Source: Ancalomicrobiaceae bacterium (lineage in GTDB: Bacteria > Pseudomonadota > Alphaproteobacteria > Rhizobiales > Ancalomicrobiaceae). Taken from it: a stretch of DNA of 48,213 bases. Where the stretch lies: contig JARLIT010000075.1 of NCBI GenBank assembly GCA_031291575.1, positions 1-48,213 on the forward strand. The letters are read 5' to 3'. Below are positions 43,384-48,213 of the stretch, in pieces (the stretch's first letter is position 1; every line of letters starts with the position of its first letter). The notes below the pieces were generated by a model that worked only from the letters and a program-made list of their open reading frames with translations, did not search any database and was not told where the DNA came from. The translations under genes were made by a program, and so were the position numbers.

Positions 43384-44079
43384 TTACCAAGCGATGCTGG
43401 AGCCGTCGTAGTTCACGAAACGCGGCGAGTGGATGATCGACATCCGGTCGATGACATGGATGAGGCCGGCTGCGCTCTGTTCAGCCGAAATATCCGCGTT
43501 GCGGCCACCGATCCCAGTCTGCACCCAGCCTGGATGCGCGACGGCGACGGCGATGTTCATCGCCGCGAGATCGCTGGCAACCGACTGCATCACCTTGTTG
43601 GTCGCCGCCTTGGAGGCCCGGTAGGCGAGCCGGTCGGAGCCGCGCGAGGAGGCAAACGATGCCATCCGGCTGGTGATCGTCATTACATAGGCATTGCCTG
43701 CCGCTTTCAGATTGTCGAGGAGCGCCTGCAGGACGCGGAACGGCCCGAGCGTGTTGACCTCAAGCGTCGTCAGCCAGCCGTCGTAGTCCATGTCGGCGAG
43801 TGTCTGGTGCTCAGGACCGATCACTCCGGCATTGTTGACGAGGATGTCGATCGGCCGCTGGCCGAGCGTCGCCTTGAGGGCGGCGATCGAAGCGGCATCG
43901 GTGACGTCGAGGGTCAGAATCTCGATATGCTTGTCCGGCATGGCCGCCATTCGTTTGAGGTCGGGCGCCTTGTCCGGCGCACGCACGGCGGCCAGCACGG
44001 TATCGCCGCGGTCGGCGAAGCCCCACGTCAGCGCCAGACCGATGCCCCGGTTCGCGCCGGTAATGAAGACGACGGCCAT
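43384..44079 (-). CDS. SDR-family oxidoreductase
   Basis: The 231-residue classical short-chain dehydrogenase has the cofactor motif TGANRGIGLA (residues 7-16), LDVTDAASI, the NNAG motif (LVNNAGVIG), catalytic Ser in ITSRMASF and YRASK (Tyr/Lys). It resembles the C-factor/CsgA-like group of small SDRs by its MSVASDLAAMNIAV-AHPGWVQT segment. The C-terminal part (SIIHSPRFVNYDGSSIAW) closes a substrate pocket. No operon partner; substrate unknown. It ends 170 bases from the small-RNA terminator, convergent with it. Confidence 0.92.
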   Translation of the reverse strand: MAVVFITGANRGIGLALTWGFADRGDTVLAAVRAPDKAPDLKRMAAMPDKHIEILTLDVTDAASIAALKATLGQRPIDILVNNAGVIGPEHQTLADMDYDGWLTTLEVNTLGPFRVLQALLDNLKAAGNAYVMTITSRMASFASSRGSDRLAYRASKAATNKVMQSVASDLAAMNIAVAVAHPGWVQTGIGGRNADISAEQSAAGLIHVIDRMSIIHSPRFVNYDGSSIAW

Positions 44080-44577
44080 TGACCTCTCCCTTGACCTGGA
44101 TGCCCGAAGCGCCGGCCCGGACTGGCTGCGACGCTCGTCCTTCAGCAGACGCGGTACGCCTCATGGAATCACCAAGGCGCCCTCTGTTGATATATGTCCG
44201 CATTTCCGCGCAGGGAACGGCTGCCCGCCGCGCAGAAGCGCTCCGCAGGATCCGATCCTGGCATCGTAGCCAGCCAGCGCTACGTGCCGGCCCGACCACC
44301 CCAACCCGGGCGAACCGTTGCACGCCGGCCGATCGGCACGCCTCGATTACGAATTCGTGAACATATATCGTCCTTTCGCCGCCCGCGGCAATTTTCCTCG
44401 GAAGGCCGAGCATTTGCCGGCCCGACTCGAGGCGTGCGTGACGAAATATGCGCGCATGAACGAATTCTGAACACACTACTCAGGCACCGTGCATGCGGGG
44501 ATTGCTAGTGTTTCAGCATCGAAACACGAGGAGCGCGCCGATCCGGGCGCCGGCTCCCAACCCTGGAAGGCAAAGCC
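44080..44577. other. intergenic region with an inverted repeat before the small secreted-protein gene
   Basis: About 500 bases. GTGTTTC (44508-44514) and GAAACAC (44521-44527) form a perfect inverted repeat with a 6-base spacer, 50 bases before the next start, and could be an operator or a leader hairpin. The rest shows no convincing gene; a 37-codon frame ending near 44470 lacks a ribosome binding site. Confidence 0.5.
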
Positions 44578-44874
44578 ATGATGACCAAACTCATCGCTTC
44601 GTTCGCCGTCGCCGCAGTGGTCGCAACTGCTGCCGTCGGCACCTCGGCTCCGGCCGAAGCTTATTACCGGCATTACTATGGCCACCACTATAACGCCGGT
44701 CCTGGCATCGCTGCCGGCATCATCGGCGGTATCGCCCTCGGCACCATCATCGCCTCGCAGCGCCCCGCCTACTACGACGATGACTATGTGTATGAGCGCC
44801 CCTATTACAACTGCCACAGGGTGCTCTACGAGCGCTCCAACGGCGAGCGCTACTGGCGCCGGATCTGCGACTGA
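44578..44874 (+). CDS. small Tyr-rich secreted protein
   Basis: The 98-residue product has a signal peptide (LIASFAVAAVVATAAVGTSA, cleavage near PAEA). The mature part is Tyr/His-rich (YYRHYYGHHY and DDDYVYERPYY), with a glycine-rich hydrophobic stretch (GIAAGIIGGIALGTIIA) and two cysteines (NCHRV, RRICD). Such short Tyr/Gly proteins are frequent in Hyphomicrobiales, function unknown. Two adjacent ATGs (44578, 44581) follow GGAAGG, so the exact start may shift one codon. A strong terminator follows about 200 bases later. Confidence 0.85.
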   Translation: MMTKLIASFAVAAVVATAAVGTSAPAEAYYRHYYGHHYNAGPGIAAGIIGGIALGTIIASQRPAYYDDDYVYERPYYNCHRVLYERSNGERYWRRICD

Positions 44875-45072
44875 CCAAGGGCCCGATGGCCTCTGGGGAG
44901 CGCCCCGGACGGCCACCGCTCCCGACCGTTGCGAAGGCCCCGTGATTTGCAAGCTGACCAGGGCGTTCGGCGTTGTCGGATGTTTGACAGGGGCGGACGG
45001 CTGACGCCCTCCCCTTTTCGCCTCCCCTTTCGACGCCGGCTTCCCCCCCTGAGCCGGACCGTCCTAACTGAA

Positions 45073-45111
45073 AGAGCGATCACGGCCGCCCCGCCGGATC
45101 GCTCTCTTTTT
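45073..45111 (+). terminator. intrinsic terminator between the secreted-protein gene and parC
   Basis: AGAGCGATC (45073-45081) pairs with GATCGCTCT (45097-45105), followed by CTTTTTG. The minus strand also has TTTCAG after the stem, so it could serve parC as well. Confidence 0.85.
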
Positions 45112-45127
45112 GTCCTTTGACCGAAGG

Positions 45128-47404
45128 TCAGCCGTTGTCGAAGCGGTTGGAGGCCGGGAAGCCGCGCGGCGGCAGCCGGCCGGCGTCGCCGCGGTTGCCG
45201 AGCCATTCCTTCAGTTCGGCGAGCGAGCGGGTGAAGCTCGCTCCCGAGGACGACGTCCAGGTCAGTCCGTCGCTGCCAACGAAGGGCTTCACATCGGCGA
45301 TGCCGCCGTCCTTGAAGCGCTGCAGGCGGACACCGGCGCCCTTCTGCATCTCCGGGATCTGCTCGAGCGGGAAGACCAGGAACTTTCTGTTGTCGCCGAT
45401 GCTGGCGAGATGGGTCGATCCGGGCGGCACCTCGATGCACAGGCGCGCCTCATCGCCGACCGCCACGTTCAACACCTGCTTGCCCTTGCGGGTCTGGGCG
45501 ACGACCTCGCTCTCGGCAATGATGAAGCCTCGACTGGCCTTCGTCGCCACCAAGAGGCGCCGATCCGGATGGTGCACGAATACCGCCAACATGTCCTGGT
45601 CCTGATCCATGTCGACCTGGATGCGGATCGGCTCGCCGGCACCGCGTCCGCCCGGCAGTTTCGAGGCTTCGAGCGTGAAGAACCGCCCGCCGGTCGAAAA
45701 CACGATGATCTTGTCGGTGGTCTCGGCCTTGAACGCAATCTTCAGCCGGTCGTCCTGCTTGAAGTCGAGCCGCGACAGATCGTCGATATGGCCCTTCATC
45801 GCGCGGATCCAGCCCTTCTGCGACACCACCACGGTGATCGGCTCGCGCTCGATCATCGCTTCCTTCATGTCCTCGTTGGCGTGTTCCGGCGCGTCGGCGA
45901 AGGTTGTACGGCGGCGGCCCAGCGGGGTGTCCGGGCCGAAGCGCTTGGCGATGTCACGGATTTCGTGCGCCACCACCTTCCACTGCTTGTCATCTGAGCC
46001 GAGGAGTTCGCGGATCGACGCCGCCTCCTTGGTCAGCTCATCGTGCTCCTTGCGGATCTCGAATTCCTCAAGCTTCCTCAAGTTCCGCAGCCGCATGTTG
46101 AGGATGGCTTCGGCCTGCACCTCGGTCAGCGCGAACGCCTTGATCAGGTCCGCCTTCGGATCATCCTCATAGCGGATGATGCGAATGACTTCGTCGAGGT
46201 TCAGATAGGCGACGAGGAGGCCGCCGAGGATTTCGAGCCGCTTCTCGATCTGCTGGAGACGGTGCGTGGAGCGGCGGACGAGCACGTCCTTGCGGTGTTC
46301 GAGCCACTCCTTCAGGACGTCCCTGAGCCCGAGCACGTTCGGAACCTGGCCGCGGCTGAGGACGTTCATATTGAGCGGTACGCGGCTCTCGAGTTCGGAA
46401 AGCTTGAACAGGCTCTCCATCATCAGCCCGGGCTCGACGTTGCGACTCTTCGGCACGATGACAATGCGCACGTCCTCGGCCGACTCGTCTCTGATGTCGT
46501 CGACGAGCGGCAGCTTCTTGTCGTTGATCAGGTCGGCGAGCTTCTCGATCAGCCGGCTCTTGGCGACCGCATAGGGGATCTCGGTGACGATGACGACCCA
46601 GGTGCCGCGGCCCTGCTCCTCCTGGTGCCAGCGGGCCCGGACGCGGAAGCCGCCGCGGCCGGTGCGATAGGCCTCCAGGATCGCCGCACGGCTCTCCACG
46701 ATGATGCCGCCGGTCGGGAAATCCGGGCCCTGGACCAATTCCATCAGCGCTTCGATCGGCGTATCCGGAATGGCGATCAGCTTCAGCGCCGCCTGGCACA
46801 GCTCATAGGCGTTGTGCGGCGGGATCGATGTCGCCATGCCGACGGCGATGCCCGACGAGCCGTTGGCGAGAAGGTTCGGGAAAGCCCCCGGCAGCACGAC
46901 CGGTTCGTCCTCCGAGCCGTCATAGGTCGGGCGGAAGTCGACGGCGTCTTCGTCGAGCCCTTCGAGGATCAACGCCGCGACATCGGTCATGCGCGCTTCG
47001 GTGTAGCGCATCGCCGCGGCGCTATCGCCGTCGATATTGCCGAAATTGCCCTGACCATCGACCAGCGGATAGCGCTGGGCAAAATCCTGCGCCAGCCGAA
47101 CCATCGCCTCGTAGACCGACTGGTCGCCGTGCGGATGGTATTTGCCGATGACGTCGCCGACGACGCGGGCGCACTTCTTGAACCCTGCAGTGGGGTCGAG
47201 CCGAAGCTCGCGCATGGCATACAAGAGGCGCCGATGTACGGGTTTCAGCCCGTCGCGCACGTCGGGCAGCGCCCGGTGCATGATGGTCGACAGAGCGTAG
47301 GCGAGATAACGCTCTTCGAGCGCCTCGCGCAGGTTGACCGGCAGCACTTCGCCACCGGGCGTATCGTCATCGCCGGATCCCGGCGGAATCACCCTTTGTC
47401 CCAT
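45128..47404 (-). CDS. parC: DNA topoisomerase IV subunit A
   Basis: The 758-residue cleavage subunit decatenates chromosomes together with ParE. The catalytic tyrosine is Tyr134 ([11 protein letters not shown]). The N-terminal winged helix and quinolone region read [20 protein letters not shown]; the residue matching E. coli ParC Ser80 is Gln. The C-terminal beta-propeller has the shortened form with [20 protein letters not shown], as in ParC, not the GyrA box of GyrA. ATG at 47404 ([14 protein letters not shown]) precedes the conserved [19 protein letters not shown]. Confidence 0.97.
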   Translation of the reverse strand: MGQRVIPPGSGDDDTPGGEVLPVNLREALEERYLAYALSTIMHRALPDVRDGLKPVHRRLLYAMRELRLDPTAGFKKCARVVGDVIGKYHPHGDQSVYEAMVRLAQDFAQRYPLVDGQGNFGNIDGDSAAAMRYTEARMTDVAALILEGLDEDAVDFRPTYDGSEDEPVVLPGAFPNLLANGSSGIAVGMATSIPPHNAYELCQAALKLIAIPDTPIEALMELVQGPDFPTGGIIVESRAAILEAYRTGRGGFRVRARWHQEEQGRGTWVVIVTEIPYAVAKSRLIEKLADLINDKKLPLVDDIRDESAEDVRIVIVPKSRNVEPGLMMESLFKLSELESRVPLNMNVLSRGQVPNVLGLRDVLKEWLEHRKDVLVRRSTHRLQQIEKRLEILGGLLVAYLNLDEVIRIIRYEDDPKADLIKAFALTEVQAEAILNMRLRNLRKLEEFEIRKEHDELTKEAASIRELLGSDDKQWKVVAHEIRDIAKRFGPDTPLGRRRTTFADAPEHANEDMKEAMIEREPITVVVSQKGWIRAMKGHIDDLSRLDFKQDDRLKIAFKAETTDKIIVFSTGGRFFTLEASKLPGGRGAGEPIRIQVDMDQDQDMLAVFVHHPDRRLLVATKASRGFIIAESEVVAQTRKGKQVLNVAVGDEARLCIEVPPGSTHLASIGDNRKFLVFPLEQIPEMQKGAGVRLQRFKDGGIADVKPFVGSDGLTWTSSSGASFTRSLAELKEWLGNRGDAGRLPPRGFPASNRFDNG

Positions 47405-47475
47405 TCGCTATTCGGTAGAGGCGACGGCGGCGGAGGGCAAGCCCCGGGCAGCAATGAGGCTGGGATGCGCCTGGC

Positions 47476-48213
47476 TCAGCGCTTCAGGAATGTCAGGAAG
47501 TCCGCGTTCGGCATCGGCCTGCCGAAAAGATAGCCCTGCAGGAAGCCGCAGCCGACCGACTGCGCGATGCGCCGTTCTCCCTCGGTCTCGACGCCTTCGG
47601 CCACCACTTCCAGCCCCAGCCGGTCGGCAAGGCCGGCAACCGCCTCGACGATGATGCGCCGGTCGGTACGGATATCGACGTTGGAGATGAAGGAGCGGTC
47701 GATCTTCACCCGGTCGAAGGGGAAGCGCAGAAGGTAGGACATCGAGGCGTAACCGGTGCCGAAATCGTCGAGCGAGAAACGCACACCCTGGTAGCGCAAG
47801 CGCTTGATCGTGGCGACCGCCGCATCGTCGCACAGGAGCGTCTCGGTCAGTTCCAGCTCCAGCCGCTCCGGCGCGACACCCGCCTCGGCGATCTCCGCCA
47901 GGACGCTGTCGGCAAACCCCTCTTCGCGGAACTGGGTGGCGGACAGATTGACCGCCACACCCATGTGGGCCGGCCAGCCGGCGACCGTGGCGAGCGCCCG
48001 CTTGAGGATCCAGTGTCCGAGCCGCGGCATCAGCCGGCTTTCCTCGGCGAGTTCGATGACCCTCTCGGGCGTCACCATGCCGAATGTCGGATGGCGCCAG
48101 CGCAACAGCGCTTCCGCGGATGTGCATCGGCCGGTCGCGGCATGGACGATCGGCTGGAAGTAGAGCACGATCTCGCCTGAATCGAGCACGGTGGGCAGAC
48201 GGTTGATCAATTC
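47476..48213 (-). CDS. EAL-domain protein (cyclic-di-GMP phosphodiesterase), N-terminus off the right edge
   Basis: The C-terminal 245 residues of a protein whose beginning lies outside the window; the frame is open to the last base (ELINRLPTVLDSGEIVLYFQ). The EAL domain is complete: SAEALLRWRHPTFG, VAVNLSATQF, LELELTETLLCDD, VRFSLDDFGTGYASM, VKIDRSFIS, VAEGVETEGE and GFLQGYLFGRP, so catalysis should be possible. The opening is typical of a GGDEF-EAL linker, so a GGDEF domain probably precedes it. The stop lies 71 bases from the parC start. Confidence 0.9.
   Translation of the reverse strand, partial: ELINRLPTVLDSGEIVLYFQPIVHAATGRCTSAEALLRWRHPTFGMVTPERVIELAEESRLMPRLGHWILKRALATVAGWPAHMGVAVNLSATQFREEGFADSVLAEIAEAGVAPERLELELTETLLCDDAAVATIKRLRYQGVRFSLDDFGTGYASMSYLLRFPFDRVKIDRSFISNVDIRTDRRIIVEAVAGLADRLGLEVVAEGVETEGERRIAQSVGCGFLQGYLFGRPMPNADFLTFLKR

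Noticed and set aside
46043-47533. A 496-codon plus-strand open frame opposite parC
   Set aside because: Antisense shadow. It starts inside parC and has no ribosome binding site; parC is unambiguous on the other strand.
1-48213. CRISPR array
   Set aside because: No set of regularly spaced identical repeats with unique spacers; the phased repeats found at 10517 and 11365 have units of only 10-20 bp and three copies.

Overview
The window is high-GC DNA from an alphaproteobacterium, most likely of the order Hyphomicrobiales (Rhizobiales). The evidence is gene content and order: plsX-fabH-ihfA-MerR regulator on one strand, YceD/DUF177 with a ubiquinol-cytochrome c chaperone, ldtR with ldtP, hemB with the aminoacyl-transferase bpt, and a K+-independent proton-pumping pyrophosphatase. 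The family or genus cannot be fixed from the sequence alone. Many starts were chosen from ribosome binding sites and stop/start overlaps, and these are noted per gene.

Region 1 (1 to about 12.47 kb) is a degraded lambda/Mu-like siphophage prophage beside a tRNA-Pro(GGG) gene. An IS3-family element lies across the left edge and cuts a phage gene. A plus-strand structural module follows: gpZ-like tail protein, small and GpA-type large terminase, two unknown proteins, lambda-type portal, a NUMOD1-like DNA-binding protein, a gpW-like head-tail joining protein, a remnant of a probable tail protein, an overlapping tail-assembly chaperone pair and the tape measure. It ends in a terminator. No major capsid, protease, baseplate, lysis or integrase gene is visible. 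Next come a short regulatory/accessory segment with two minus-strand genes, several sets of phased short repeats, a 40-residue putative RiPP-precursor-like ORF, a candidate small RNA and a minus-strand winged-helix (RepL-like) gene.

Region 2 (12.5 to 28 kb) is chromosomal housekeeping, mostly on the minus strand: MerR regulator, ihfA, fabH, plsX (phospholipid and fatty-acid initiation), DUF177, CBP3-type chaperone, then divergent bamE, an AlkD-like protein, hppA, thiL, nusB, ribH, ribE and ribD. Two plus-strand genes (a secreted protein and a VOC protein) sit between thiL and nusB.

Region 3 (27.7 to 40.1 kb) holds a small secreted protein, an orphan TupA-like ATP-grasp protein, glyA, a soluble chemoreceptor-like protein with an inverted domain order, nrdR behind a long hairpin, a VOC protein, ldtP and ldtR (with a 90-bp tandem duplication of the ldtR 3' end), a DUF6163-like membrane protein, hemB, a LivH-type permease with a lipoprotein-like N-terminal domain translationally coupled to hemB, and bpt.

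Region 4 (40.1 to 48.2 kb) holds a membrane GGDEF-EAL protein, a strong candidate small RNA whose hairpin loop carries an anti-Shine-Dalgarno CCTCCCTCC motif, an SDR oxidoreductase, a small Tyr-rich secreted protein, parC and a truncated EAL-domain gene at the right edge. The most distinctive items are the two small-RNA candidates, the RiPP-like ORF and phased repeats in the prophage accessory segment, and the hemB-coupled permease.
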